DNA from: Xylogone sp. PMI_703
Lineage: Eukaryota > Ascomycota > Leotiomycetes
Direction: 5' to 3'
NCBI GenBank assembly: GCA_021399445.1
Contig: JAJTUQ010000004.1
Span: forward strand, 1,488,001 to 1,552,000
DNA: 64,000 nt
The notes below the pieces were generated by a model. That model was not told the origin of the DNA. It saw only the letters and a program-made list of their open reading frames with translations, and did not search any database. How positions within the stretch are numbered: position 1 is the first letter of the stretch; every line of letters starts with the position of its first letter. This document shows positions 31,723 to 43,600 of this stretch, in pieces. The position numbers and the translations under genes were made by a program.

Positions 31723-33873
31723 TCAAGAGCCACCCTCTATCTCGTAGTTAGGGATATAACCTCCTTCGCCGAGGCTGAGCAGCATATTCCAGTCAAGGTT
31801 GTATTCAATATTGAAATCAAAGTCTGCATGTGAGTTTTCTGACTGAGACTCATGGAAAGTATTGCTCGTTGCAGGAGCTGCACCGGGGTCTATTAAATCT
31901 GTAGTCCTGGAACCTACTGTCTGTCCATAAGTCCCTGCTATTTCACCAGCGGCATCCGTCACATCCTGCATAAGGTTTACGCCAGTGATATCAACATCGT
32001 GCCCGCTTCTTGCAAGCAAGGATAGATCATGTGTACGCGAAAGGATGCCAACTACTCTTGCTGCACGATGAGCCTCATCTCCTGGTTGAGTAGATATTCT
32101 ACTCATAATTTCGTAAGCAATTTGAATGTGATTCATCGCAAGCTGTCTGTCAGAACTCGAGATACTTTTGCCACGGACAGCAAGTATTTTGAATACAAAG
32201 GCAACTGCAAGCCAGAGCCCTAGAAAACATCCTTTGGGTAGACATCTCTGAGGAATAATTCCTTGATCACTACTGGAAAGATCGGGCGAATTCTCTTCAT
32301 TGTTATCAATATAGGATGCTTCAGAGTATGCATAGATAAGACGGATAGATGCCATAAACCCAAGCTGTTGGAGCCCATAAGTTGAATGGTCCAGGGGATG
32401 GCCTGTATGTATATTATGTAGGTCTCTTGATGATGGGTCGTGAACTTGCAACTGGTAGGCACAAACCTTTATCTGCGCTGTGAGAAGCATGATATCGGAG
32501 GCTGTGCTCCAAACATGCCTATACCGATCTTTGACATAGTCTAAATCATCAACCAGTGCTTTGGTGGTTTGAAACGAGTCGGACGAGCGTGTTATTCCTA
32601 TCATGATCAAGGCAGATTTAAGTAGACGCTGGTGTAACATAGTCCTAGCTTCAAATTCGAGCTCGTACTGATACAATGGTGTCGCAAGTGGTTTCGGAGA
32701 CTTCGTCAATTCGGAAAATAATGCAAGCCCATTATGCCATGCGCACCTATCCTATCAGATATCTATACTGCGTATGGACCCAGATACTCACAATGAATGG
32801 ATTTGAACGCATGCCATCCAAGTTATTGCCCGGATCCTAGATTCTTTTTCTGAACATTTGCTTATAGAATCAAAACTTCCATTTGCGTAACTGTGTAACC
32901 TCATATGCAATGCGGCATTGGTTATTAAACCGCAGTAATTCCAAGTGGGATCATGACCTTGCCTCCTCACGAAGAGAGGCCAAAAACAAAGAAGTATGAT
33001 AGCTTGCAGCACATCAAGAGATTCTATAGAACCCACTAAAACACTCCCAAGGAGCGTACGATATGACCCTACCAATAAAGGGTATAGCGACTTCAAACTT
33101 GTATGACGTTGACAAGATATAATGACTATGGTCCAGAACAAGAAAGGAGATGAATGATATAGATCTGCAATGTCCCTATTTGTATCTAATATTGGACAGT
33201 GTTGATAGTGATATACTTCAAATCTATTGAGCTGATTAGTTTTGAACGTCCTAATCATGGGAATGAACACTGCACTGTTTGAATAGCTCTCCAACCTGTT
33301 CTATATTTAGGGATACTTGGCCTAGGGTAACAGGAAATACAACAGCATCTTTAGTCTCGGAAAAGCGATAAAATTTCTTATCCAGTGATTCACTATTATC
33401 TTTATATTCAGGTATTACTATGTTACTATCAGTTATGCGGGCAGCTGACGGGCTTCTAGCTTGAGTAGATGGCGAAGAATCGGTGCTATTAACTTCAAAC
33501 GTGGAAGCTGCTTGCTGAAGATTCAAATTCCGTTGTATAGCATTTAGTTGGTTTGTCAACTCGTTAAGTCGACTAAATACGTTAATTTTTCTTTTCTTTT
33601 TGTATATAACCTATTCTAGGAAGGAGTGGTCTTACTTCCGAGTTCGCACCCGTTTGAACGTTGAATCGACGCGACACTCTAGGTTATTCTTCTTACACCT
33701 GGAACATGCCGCCGGAAATGTCAGTTGTCTATCGCAGCGGAGCTAAAAGGATCAAACTTCAGCGTCGTCTCGTGGATGTGGACAGTATGGTCAGTCAGAG
33801 ATACCTTTACTTGCCGGCATGAGGTACATGCTTGCTGACTCCTTGTCGCGGTTCGTCCATGATCAACCGGCAT
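31723..33873 (-). CDS. Zn2Cys6 transcription factor with fungal-specific TF domain
   Basis: Five exons in phase: 33873-33805, 33742-33636, 33572-33276, 33223-32792 and 32746-31723, giving 642 residues. The zinc cluster spans the first intron: CTSCRQVK / LRC, then CSRCKKNNLEC, matching C-x2-C-x6-C..C-x2-C-x6-C. A basic stretch and short coiled coil follow (RVRTRNRLNELTNQLN). The middle homology region starts at about FEVYHYQHCPILDTN and includes SSPFLFWTIVIISC, LDVLQAIILLCFWPL and WNYCGLITNAALHMRLH. The tail is acidic, with Asn/Asp-rich segments likely to activate transcription. It sits between the AtuA-like and aldo-keto reductase genes and may control them; a CGG-type palindrome occurs 5' of the reductase. 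Frame intact. Confidence 0.85.
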
Positions 33874-34459
33874 TCTTTAGACACTCAGGGTCTAAGTCAT
33901 AGCTTGACTGTATGTCCTTGAAGTCTCGTGATGTGCGTCCTTTGACAATCCAAGCGGTGGCAGGGTGGTATTGGGAAGCGAAATCCGCTTGCGAAGACGA
34001 AATTCGTGTTTTACCTTAGGTCACGTGAGAGCTCAAGACTCATGATAATAGCATAGAAATTAGACTAGGAATAGAATAAAATATCAATACAGTGAAATAT
34101 TCGAAATTAATGTATAAATCTAACTTTATAGATTCTGATAAGTCATGAGCGAGATTGTCTCATATGATTTCCACTGCTGCTGGATGAATTGTCCACGGGA
34201 CTATCACGTGGTCGAGAGTAAATACAAGCTAGGCCTAATTGGGAGATTTGTAGCACCCTCTGGCGCCCACACTTCACTTACACAACAACAGTAACCAACC
34301 CAATGATTCACTAAGGTGACTTTGCATCCATAACCTGCACCTTCTCTCTCTCGAATACTGCTTCCCAAACACATAATGCAATTAGCATACTGTAATTATA
34401 AGGATTACATCATGCCACGCGCTACCGAGTATAACTACCGATAGCTACCGTTGTTTGTC
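33874..34459. other. Intergenic, 0.6 kb
   Basis: Promoter side of the Zn2Cys6 gene. Contains TCACGTGA-type elements (about 34021 and 34201). Short blocks (ctatcacgtg, cctaattggg, caattagcatac) recur in the same order at 7650-7782. No gene seen. Confidence 0.4.
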
Positions 34460-35075
34460 CTGGTAGCTATTCCTGCGTATATACCGCGTGAGGCAATGGC
34501 TGACAGGACTAATATTAACTTCTCCTCCCCTTTCTGCGCCTCTCCAAGTTAGCTTTGAGATAGCAACCGCTTTCTTCAGGCTTGCAGGAAAGGAAATTAT
34601 AAGTAAGTCTGAGATAAATAAATCCGCACTATAGTTATCTCTTTTTAACTTATTATACTTTATAGAATCGCAGCTAAGCAAGCTGTGATAAAATAGCTCA
34701 ATAATAAGCTCAATCATCGCAACGCAACGTGAGTTTGATCGGATTGAGTTTAATTGCAATAGCTCTAACTTATTATAGTATCAGAGAATTGCAAAGGAAT
34801 TTAGTCACTGAGAGGAACATTCTAACGGCAGAGAGGGCTGCTTGGGCTGTTGAAAGAGCTTAACTAAAGGCTAGGATCAGGAATTGGAATGAAAAGGAGG
34901 ATGAGGCCTCGACCTCAGTAGCAAAGAAGCAAACCGTTGTTACTGGATCAAAGAAGAAGACAACTGAACTTTTCGAAACGCGTATAAATTATTTGATGCA
35001 GGTTAGCGGGACGAAACATTGATTAGTTTGGCGTTATCAGGAGTCCCGGCTAGAAACACTCATAAATCCAAGATC
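34460..35075 (+). pseudogene. Decayed paralogue of the small coiled-coil membrane protein
   Basis: Matches the gene at 12587-13346 from its first intron (tattcctgcgtatataccgcgtgaggcaat versus the relative at about 13350-13385) through its 3' flank. The shared exon start (CTGACAG) and the VSFEIAT segment are kept, but the membrane span and the following exon are largely missing. The counterpart of a 63-nt exon is still 63 nt long, flanked by the same ACTTATTATA..TAG and GTGAGT signals, but carries several stops. The last exon still encodes AERAAWAVER and VAKKQTVVTGSKKKTT with a TAA between. Many differences are G-to-A or C-to-T, as repeat-induced point mutation would produce, though ordinary decay is possible. 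Bases after about 34985 align with the relative's 3' flank. Confidence 0.65.
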
Positions 35076-35112
35076 TATTGATCAATCATCAAGGCTTCTA
35101 AAACAGCATGCC

Positions 35113-36281
35113 TTAATACCCTTGTATCTGTTTAGGAATATAGTGCTCCTCCAGATATTCAACGTCTTCTTTTGTTAAACCCCCATTGCTTGCAAACTTA
35201 ATATTCTCTATTACCTGGTCAATCCGCTCCTTACTGGACAAGCCAACAATTGGATTTACTCCCTTATAGAGACACCAAGCAGTGGCAATAGTAGCCATTG
35301 TGACACCTTTTTTCTTTGCTAACTCTTCAACACGATCGATGATGCTCTTATCGGTCTGGTTTTCTTGTGCTCGAATCAGGGCTTTTAGATGAACATCGGA
35401 CTGCTCGCGGATAGTTGAACGGCTAGTAAAAGGCCTGGCGAGTGCTCCACGTGCCATTGGGGACCATGGAATCAGTCCGATGCCGGCGTCTCGACAGTAT
35501 GGAATCATTTCACGTTCTAGATAAGAGAAGAGGTTAATATAACTATAATAAAAGATCAATACAAGCAATGTACCTTCTTCTCGATATAGTAAATTGTAAT
35601 AGTTTTGCATGCTGATAAATTTGTGCCAGCCGTGTTTTTCTGCAACGTTTTGTAGCGCTTGAAACTCCCAAGCAGCCATCTGCCAATACAGTAACGGTTA
35701 GCCATATTGGTCCCCGGGATATTATTATATCACACATCAGGAATGCTTACACTACTGGCCCCAATATACCTCACTTTCCCACTCTCAACGACGTCGTTCA
35801 ATGCTTTCATAATCTCTTCTCTCGGGGTCTCCTTGTCTAGTCGGTGGATTTGTAATACGTCGATATACGTGCCCAGTCTCTCGACGCTTCTCTCCACAGC
35901 ATCAAAAATGTGCTTTCTACTCAGCCCAACACGGTTCACTAGTATCCCATCGTTACTCATAATTTGAGGTATGGAAACCTCCCCATCTTCGGCTTCAGGA
36001 ACGCCGAAGTAACATTTGGTGAGAATCACTACTCGATTCCGTGGAATTTGATACTCCTTGAGTGCCTTTCCGATAATCTCTTCTGATTTGCCATATGAGT
36101 AGAGATCTGCGGTATCCCAAGTATTGATGCCAACGTCATAAGCATGTTTGAGAAGGGGTAAGGCTTGTTCCTCTTCGAGAATCCATTCTTGACCCGGGAT
36201 CTTAGATGATCCGAAGGACATTGCTCCTAGGATAACTTTGCTTATTTTTAAGCCGGAATTTCCAAGGCGAGTGTATTCCAT
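35113..36281 (-). CDS. Aldo-keto reductase
   Basis: Exons 36281-35751, 35679-35574 and 35516-35113 give 346 residues, normal for the family. NADPH-dependent reduction of aldehydes or ketones in the cytosol. The catalytic tetrad is visible: Asp and Tyr in WDTADLYSYGKSEE, Lys in VVILTKCYFG, His in DVLQIHRLD. Further markers are ESGKVRYIGASS at the first intron, GIGLIPWSPMARGALARP, and NPIVGLSSKERIDQVIENI near the C-terminus. The sequence type is the fungal versiconal-reductase-like/AKR9 group, often adjacent to metabolic genes. A CGG-rich palindrome lies about 310 bases upstream of the ATG. Frame intact. Confidence 0.9.
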
Positions 36282-36989
36282 CTTAGATAATATCTTGATT
36301 TATGAAAGGGGTGATGTAGTCTCAAAGTATCAGTGAAGGGAGAGGTAACATGCAGCTAGGGTGATTCGTTCAGGAGCTGAGGAGGATTTGAGAGAGGTCC
36401 ATTGACAAGTATATATACTACACACTCCATTTAACAATCTCTGATTAGATATGACTTGCTATATGATTCTAACTAGGCGGGGATATACTAAATCAGAGCC
36501 GCGCGAGCTACGAGGTAGGAATTAATACACAGCTAAACTTCTTGAAGGTTCTTGGTACAAGATCACGATTGCCCATATCAAACAAAGGCGGATTATGCGG
36601 CCGCATCCGCTGTTATACATAACAAATCCGTTTCGAAAGTAACTTCTTGTCTTCATGATGCGGCCGACTGCTAAAGATGACCAATCGTAGATGAGCGTTG
36701 TCTAGCATAACGCCGCGGCAAATGTGACACGGAATTCCGTGCCCGGCGATTACAATGGAGATAACCAATGTCCAACAGAAGCACAGTCGTATTCGGAGCT
36801 ACTGATTGATCAGCCAAATGCCATAGGTCGTAACAGCGCCTAACACCGTCAGTATATTAAGGTAGCAAGAAACCAGATTATTTACACTATGAAGAATGAC
36901 TATAAGAGTAGATATAATACGGCAATACCATCATAAGGTTAACATGGCTGCCATGATATTCTAAGAATCGTTTCACAACGCTAAATATG
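36282..36989. other. Intergenic, 0.7 kb, promoter of the reductase
   Basis: Contains the CGG-rich palindrome at 36588-36610. Otherwise AT-rich. The distal part is the 3' flank of the DMT transporter gene. Confidence 0.5.
36588..36610. promoter_or_regulatory. CGG/CCG palindrome, candidate Zn2Cys6 operator
   Basis: The 12-base perfect palindrome ATGCGGCCGCAT (36595-36606) is nested between outer inverted arms GCGGAT (36588-36593) and ATCCGC (36605-36610). Zn2Cys6 regulators bind CGG triplets, usually as inverted, direct or everted pairs. The site is about 310 bases 5' of the aldo-keto reductase start. A regulator gene lies 2.4 kb away. Binding is inference only. Confidence 0.4.
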
Positions 36990-38235
36990 CTATTCGAGAA
37001 CTTCTGTTGTCATTAAAGGCAACCCACTCTCGCCCTGATCTGCTTGCCATTTCTCATGAATCTCTGGGTTCTCGTCATGAAACCCCATCTCAATACCAAG
37101 AGCCAACAATATCCATAAACAACCAAGGAAGGAGAGCCGAGTTGGGGTGAAATCCCAAATCACATTATCAACAAGGAAAGCAAGTACGGCCTGAGAATAA
37201 ATCATATACGTCGATCGATGGGAGATTTTAGCAGAGAGCCCGGATGCAAACGTGAATTCCTTGGATCTTATTAGAACAAGTAGACGACATTGGATCAATG
37301 GGATTACTCACCATCAAAAAGCCTATCACTCCCATTGATGATAGAAGAAACCACTGTGATACGGACAGGGCTATATTAAATACCAGGCCGGGAAGTACAT
37401 TAAAAGCAACAATGCTCACAAGCAAGACAATTGCTGCGAAATAACATACGGCAACAAGCGGATGAGCTTTCTCTCCAAGGAGCCGGATAGCGGTAATAGA
37501 GCACTACAAATCATGTAGTCAGTCAGATCAGCATCAAACAATTAAATAACTAATGGTTATTATTCACCATTCCACCCATAGCTCCGACAATGGCAAAACA
37601 AACTCCAATGCTAGTAGCTCCCAAGCTTGAGTTCGAACTCTCCGCGGCTTGCTGAAATGACCCAAAGAGGAACTCAGGCTGAGCTATCAGCACGACTCCA
37701 GCCAATGACAAAATCCCCGATGTGATCTCAACAAGGGAGAATCTCCCGGTGGATATTACCGCCATAGCGCAGCAAGCACCCATCGGAGCGAGAAAATTGA
37801 GGATGGTAGCTTCACCCAGCGGTAGGTATTCCAATGAAACTAAAACACCCAGGTTGTCAATTCAAGCTGTACCTCCCTCTAACGCGTGTGTTTGACAATG
37901 ACAGGGGGATGGGCCGCCATACAATAGAATCCGATAACCCCAAAACATCCAGCAATACCTCGAGTGAGTGACAATGGCCGAAGACTGCTCTTCCCAAAGG
38001 GAAGCTCCTCGGGGAAGTTCCACCATAGGTAGCACGTGCTCAAAAGGAGCGTGATGAGCATGCGAACGATCAGAATCTGGAAGGGATGCACGGAGGATTG
38101 CTCTGTCTCGAGAAATTTCGCCGCGGTGTTCATGAAGACTGAGAATAGTTGTGAGAGTAGAACTAGTAGCCAGTCTTTATTGCGGTCGTAGAAGCTGCTA
38201 CCCGAGCTGTGAGCTTCCTTGCTTGTCGCTGCCAT
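36990..38235 (-). CDS. DMT/EamA-family transporter
   Basis: Exons 38235-37923, 37839-37568, 37503-37312 and 37259-36990 give 348 residues with about ten membrane spans. Two EamA-type halves are visible: DWLLVLLSQLFSVFMNTAAKFL to EYLPLGEATILNFLAPMGAC, then CSITAIRLLGEKAHPLVAVCYFAA to STYMIYSQAVLAFLVDNVIWDF. The LPLGEATILNFLAP segment is characteristic of drug/metabolite transporters of this fungal group. The N-terminal 20 residues are polar and cytosolic, and the acidic C-terminus ends MTTEVLE. Substrate unknown. Frame intact. It follows the aldo-keto reductase on the same strand. Confidence 0.85.
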
Positions 38236-39445
38236 CGCGTTCAGCGGTTCGGTGCACCTTGAGTTGTACGTGGATCAGGAGCCGGACATCTTGAAAGCTA
38301 TCTCAATTACTGCAATTCAGGATGCATGGACTCTATCTTCGAGAGAGAGAAAAATGAAAGAGATACAAATCCAGTTGAGATGCTGTTCAACAAATTCTCA
38401 AGGTTCCTGGCGAATATTCCCCCAGCCCCATCCGCACCGCTCGATCCAATAGACGGGAGCATCGCCTCACGTGTGCTATGCGGGACCGAACTTATGCGAG
38501 TGTTCCCCATTCTTGGTACCTGCTTCTCTTCTGTCCGGCGAATCATGTCGTGTTCCTGGAACAATTCTAGGCGTATTCTAGACGTCGACTTTATGCATTA
38601 ATTATGGAAAGCACGTGGCATAAAGAGAGGTGCTACAATGAATGCATGCTTCTAAAAAAAGTCGTAACGTAAGCCATTGTACACGTAAAGGGCTACAAGA
38701 GATGAAAAATAAGAGATAATTTCTATTTTCTCGGTTCACATACATCTCTGCGTCAAAGTGAATAGATCTAGCAATACACGATAGAAAGAGCTCTGCCATT
38801 GTTATTCCCAATTCTAAACCCTACAACACCACTCATATCTGAATTTTTTTTGCCCCATCCTTTTTATAAAAGGAATATTCATATGTCCCATTAAAACTTC
38901 AAAAAATATCATGAGGAAGCCAAAAATCTGTTGATACAATAGTGTGACTTGTAGAGATGCTGCGAAACCCAAGGTAATTGATTTTGCTGTACAATAGGTA
39001 ACTAGGATACCGCCTGGCGAGTTACTTGATCGAATCGATGCCTAAAGGTCAATTTTTGACGTTTGAAAGAGTCTATCCAGCGCATGTTGCTTTGTGAAAA
39101 GAAAACCACGCGACGATAACCTTTCTAGTTGTTTTATCAATCATTTTCCAATACTGGTAGGGAGAGGCGATTGTCCAGACACTATTCTCAACGAATCTTA
39201 TCCTCTTTATGATGTCGCTGGTTGGATGCAGATTGGACTGATGAGGGTACCATAGCATTTTAAATCCTTTTTTGACGTGAAATGATGAATATGTTGCCAT
39301 CATGGAGTATTCCTCAAGGTTGCAGCGGTATCGTTCTAGACGAATCCCCCAGAATTTCATAGAGGGAAAGATCACATCTACTCAGCCAGGAAAGATGGTA
39401 GATTTGCAAGTTTTGAGAACGAATGGAGAGCTTTGGAGAGCCTGC
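38236..39445. other. Intergenic, 1.2 kb
   Basis: Promoter of the DMT transporter and 3' flank of the flavohemoglobin gene. Open frames at 38326-38601 and 39073-39375 show no family features. No repeat recognised. Confidence 0.5.
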
Positions 39446-40690
39446 TCATAGCCCAAAGTTCCCCGTGCTGAACAACTCAAACTTGATCCTTCGCAAGTCC
39501 ACCGACTGCGCCTGGAGGTAATCCGCCATCTCAGTCATGAACTGCTCAGGACCGCAGATATAGTACTCCGTCCCGCCATGGTTGAGGAACAGATCACTAG
39601 GATTCACCTTGGCCAGATCAACGCGGAAGTCATAATCGTGTGTGACGCCGACTAGATCCGTCTCCGCGAGGTGGGTCTTGAAGATATTGGTCCGCAGGTT
39701 AGGACATCGTCGCTTGAGCTGTACGATGTGGTGCTGGAAGGGAACGGATTTCCGAGCCCCTTGGATCCAGGACACATCTCGATATGGTTGCTGCTCGGCA
39801 ACGGTGTTGAGGATCGAGATCATGGGGGTGACGCCTACACCGGCTGAGATTAGGACCAGAGGAACGCCGCTGGAGTTGTTGGTGTCAAAGAAAAATTCCC
39901 CGGCGGGATGAGAGACGTCGATAATATCGCCTTGCTGGAGATTGTCAATTAGAGCATTGGACACGATACCGGGCTTGTAGTGATGGGCACTATCTCCAGA
40001 GTTCCCGATCGTCATGCCTTGATCTCTCTTGACGGTGATACGGTAGTAGTCTGGTCGCGGTGCCTCGCTGAGAGAGAACTGTCGCGACTGGTAAAAGCCA
40101 ATATCGGGGACAAAGAGCTGGACGGAGACGTACTGCCCCGGGTAGTACATGGGCAGCTTTCTCCGATCTTCAGGCACAATGTAAAATGAATAGATATCCT
40201 CGGATTCAGCGACTTTCTGCTCAATCTTGAATTTTTTATAGCCGGTCCAGCCGTCGAATTCTTTGTAGAGCTGCACTTCTCGGCCGATCAGCATCTTTGC
40301 AAGAACCCAGTACGCACTCGTCCAGGCCGTCTCGGTCTCGGGGGTCATGGCTGGCCCCAGGACTTCGGAAAAGGCTTTGATGAGATACTTGCATACAATG
40401 GCATAGTGCTCGGGTTTAATGTCGAGGGAGCAGTGCTTATTGCACATGCGCTCCAACTTAGGGATCAATTCGCTAATGTGCATGATGTTGGAGGCGAAGT
40501 CCAAGATGACGACAGTGAGAGCACGGGGTTGGCGACCGTTTTTCTGGTTGACGAGGTTGAAGTAATTGTTAAGCTGGGGATTCTCCCGGAGCATGGTGGA
40601 GTAGAATATGGTGGTGATCCTCTCGCCATGCTCACGGAGAGCTGGAATGGTGCCCTTCACCAACTTGATCTGTTGATATGTCAAGGCCAT
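39446..40690 (-). CDS. Flavohemoglobin (nitric oxide dioxygenase)
   Basis: Intronless gene for 414 residues. Converts nitric oxide and oxygen to nitrate using NAD(P)H, protecting against nitrosative stress. Globin domain about 1-150: distal residues YFNLVNQKNGRQP and the proximal heme His in CNKHCSLDIKPEHY. FAD domain about 155-265: QSRQFSLSEAPRPDYYRITVKR with the R-x-F-S flavin motif. NAD domain about 275-410: LISAGVGVTPMISIL and YYICGPEQFM. All expected catalytic segments are present. No N-terminal targeting sequence, so a cytosolic form. Coding sequence is more GC-rich than its neighbours. The 3 kb upstream has no supported gene. Confidence 0.95.
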   Translation of the reverse strand: MALTYQQIKLVKGTIPALREHGERITTIFYSTMLRENPQLNNYFNLVNQKNGRQPRALTVVILDFASNIMHISELIPKLERMCNKHCSLDIKPEHYAIVCKYLIKAFSEVLGPAMTPETETAWTSAYWVLAKMLIGREVQLYKEFDGWTGYKKFKIEQKVAESEDIYSFYIVPEDRRKLPMYYPGQYVSVQLFVPDIGFYQSRQFSLSEAPRPDYYRITVKRDQGMTIGNSGDSAHHYKPGIVSNALIDNLQQGDIIDVSHPAGEFFFDTNNSSGVPLVLISAGVGVTPMISILNTVAEQQPYRDVSWIQGARKSVPFQHHIVQLKRRCPNLRTNIFKTHLAETDLVGVTHDYDFRVDLAKVNPSDLFLNHGGTEYYICGPEQFMTEMADYLQAQSVDLRRIKFELFSTGNFGL

Positions 40691-43600
40691 GACTGGTCTC
40701 TAAAGGAACAAGGGAGCAGAAAACAGGGTGAAGGCGGGCCTTGGTTGCGCGATCAATACTACAGTACTGGAGACAAGTGTGGCAATAAAATGAAAATTCG
40801 GATAAGATAGTAGTATTCTCTTTCGATTTCAAGCGCTACAACAAGATGGCACGAGGTCAGAATGCAGATCCCGTTCTTTATATGAATGAAGCAAGGTGGT
40901 AATCACTACTAACCGGTACATAAAGTGCGAACGCAGCCCACATCGAGTGAGATCCAGGCCAGGCCGGAAGCAGCAGCAGAAACAAAGAAGCACGCAGCAG
41001 TCGGTCCCAAGAGAGCACCGGCATAGACGAATCCGACGATCTCAAAGAGGACCCAGAAAAAGGTCGTACGATTGTGAAGAAAGAAGCAAGAGAATGGGTA
41101 AGGCTACTTTCGGCAAAGCATCCTGGCTTTTCTATAATATGCCAGATGATAATATGCCATATGGCCAACTGGGATGACGAGCTGCAATTGTACACCTGGT
41201 CACTGTTGGAATAATCCGGAACGGGGAGCCACCCGCCCAGGGAACCCTTTTACGGCATCATAAAACACAGAATACGCAAGAGCCGACATGCTTGCTTGGT
41301 CCGAGAAGCGCGTTGAAACGTGAAAACAGCGGAAACCGAGAAATGCTATGCGAGGAACTTGAGCATAAGCCGCCTACGCCTAGTCGGTCCCAACAGAGAG
41401 CGTCACTAATTGCTGCACCAGAATGACTTGTAGGATCCACCGGCTTACGGTATGGTCAGGCCATGCGACTGAGAATCTCGCAGCTTGTGCAGATTATAAT
41501 TAGTTGGCTGTTAGTTACTACACAGTACTTCAGTGCTCTAAAGAGCCCCATCATAATCGTATTCGGACTATTCAATGAGCTGTCAGCAAAGAGCCAGAAG
41601 AATAGCGAACTCGCGACAATGATCAAACAAGCAATTTCAAAACAAGCCAGATGACTAAGAAAGGTCCAGTTAATGCATTTTCTAGGCGAATGCGACCTTC
41701 TGATACTGTACCTGCACCTGTTCTCCTTGCCAGCAGCCAATGAGCCTGCGCATCTGCAACTCTGATCCTGGATTCTCCTGGTTTCAATAGGCCGCTAAGA
41801 CTCCATCTGCATCTTCCCCTTCGCACATTCAACTCTGCCATGGAGAAGGCCGTGGTTGTTGTTTCCCCAATACTCCGTATCAAAACTCCAGTCCCGATGA
41901 CGGAGACAAAAGCCGCTTGGCTGTGGCGTCCTCAAACGGGTCTGGGTAAAACTAATGCCACCAGGAAGTCCGCAATCGTATGATGCTCTGGCATGGGCCG
42001 ACCGGGCAATCCACCAACTTGTCGCTCTTTGGTTGTTTGCTGGCTGCAGTCGCGTGCCGAAACCCCTTTTAGCCCATTCTTGGTTTGAATTGATCGAAAG
42101 AAGGAAAATTCTTCTGGCAGAGTGACTCGGGTGCATACATAGCTTTTTTGCCCGTACGTATTCGTCGGCTACGCGGGCTCTGGAAAATATAGATGAGGGA
42201 AGTAAAGAGTTGATTCTGGAGATGATGAGCCGTGGTGGTGATACAGTGGTCTCACGGCTGCTTCTTCGCTCTCAGCCACCCAACTCCAGCGAATCTATCA
42301 CTGTACTTGCCAGTATTCGGAATGCCGAAGGGCTGTGATTACTTATTACTCCTCCCTGTCCCTTCAACCCACAGACACCGCATCTAAAGCCGTTGGGGCA
42401 AGCGGGTGGCGGTGTGCCAGAGCCTGCATGGCAGGTACGGGAGAGAGGACACTGTAAATGTGCCATCGCCCAGGCTTCACCAACTGCATGAAATCTGCAT
42501 TCCCAGGCTCACCGTCACGGCAGAGCCTCCGACGTCCGTGGCGCCTATCATTGTCATGGCTGGCACTGTTATTTCACGGCTAACGTTTTTTTCGGAACCA
42601 ACTGCCAATTCTTGCAGAGTCAGAGCATCTTTTTGGGGTAGCTGGTCCACGTCGGCTTCATCGTGGCTCCCCGAGGCGCCGTGGTTATCGCCATTCCCTC
42701 TACAGTAATCCGGCATGTTAAGCCTGGAGAAGACAGCGTGTTATTCTTCGCATATCCCCTTCTGAACCATTGAATGATCAGTATTCGAGACTAAGCCCCA
42801 AGGGATAAATGCTCATAGGAGAGCATACACGAACTGCACTAGCGACTTCTCTTGCATCGTGCTTTCCCTGGTGCATATTATCCTCGTTTTTGGTAAAGAT
42901 TGAGAATTAGTGTTCAGGCACACATAGGGCTGAGGCTTATGCTTACACTTCGGATTGGAAAAAACAGCCCACGCCCTGCCTCAGCACACTCCACCTTTGT
43001 CTGCCTTTTCCTGTCCTTTCCGGAATAGTTTGCTCTAACACTGTCTTTGCGATTATTCACCGTGGTCATATTAATGGCAGTGTATAGCATTGTAATAAAA
43101 GACGGCATTTGATTCCGATCACAAAAATCAGATAAATTTTCTATTGAAAAGGAATCAGGCCAGGAGGAAAATACCATGTCCATTTCCCCGCGGCTATCCC
43201 CGGCACGAATCCTTCGCACTACAAGCCTAGCACCAGCATCACCCTCCACTCAGCCCAATAGTTCGGAAATATTCTTCACTAAATCCCCAGTTTTCCTGTC
43301 ACTTTTTTTGCCCCAGGGAGTGTACTGTAGCATCACTTTCCCTAGTGCGTCTTATCTGCAATGAAAATCTCATATCACACCTGTCTTTTTATTGGCTTGC
43401 ATCTCCCCCATTTTAACCTTGCCTGTACATGTGTCAAAGCGCTCTGAGATCTTCTTGACATGGTCAGTCTTTAAGGGTATTACATGCTCCACCTACTCAA
43501 CTGGCCAGAGTAAGTCATATGGCATGTCTGGCTACTGGTCTGGCTGTTTAAAATTTACGTAGGCCATCAAAAGCCCTTTTGCTTCTTTTCTCTAGAGGAA

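Noticed and set aside
34445..34759. 104-codon minus-strand open frame over the decayed paralogue
   Set aside because: It is the antisense of the recognisable plus-strand pseudogene.
42272..43249. Possible Cys-rich regulator on the minus strand (CPNGFRCGVCGLKGQGG)
   Set aside because: The short frames do not join through plausible introns and no zinc-finger spacing fits a known family.
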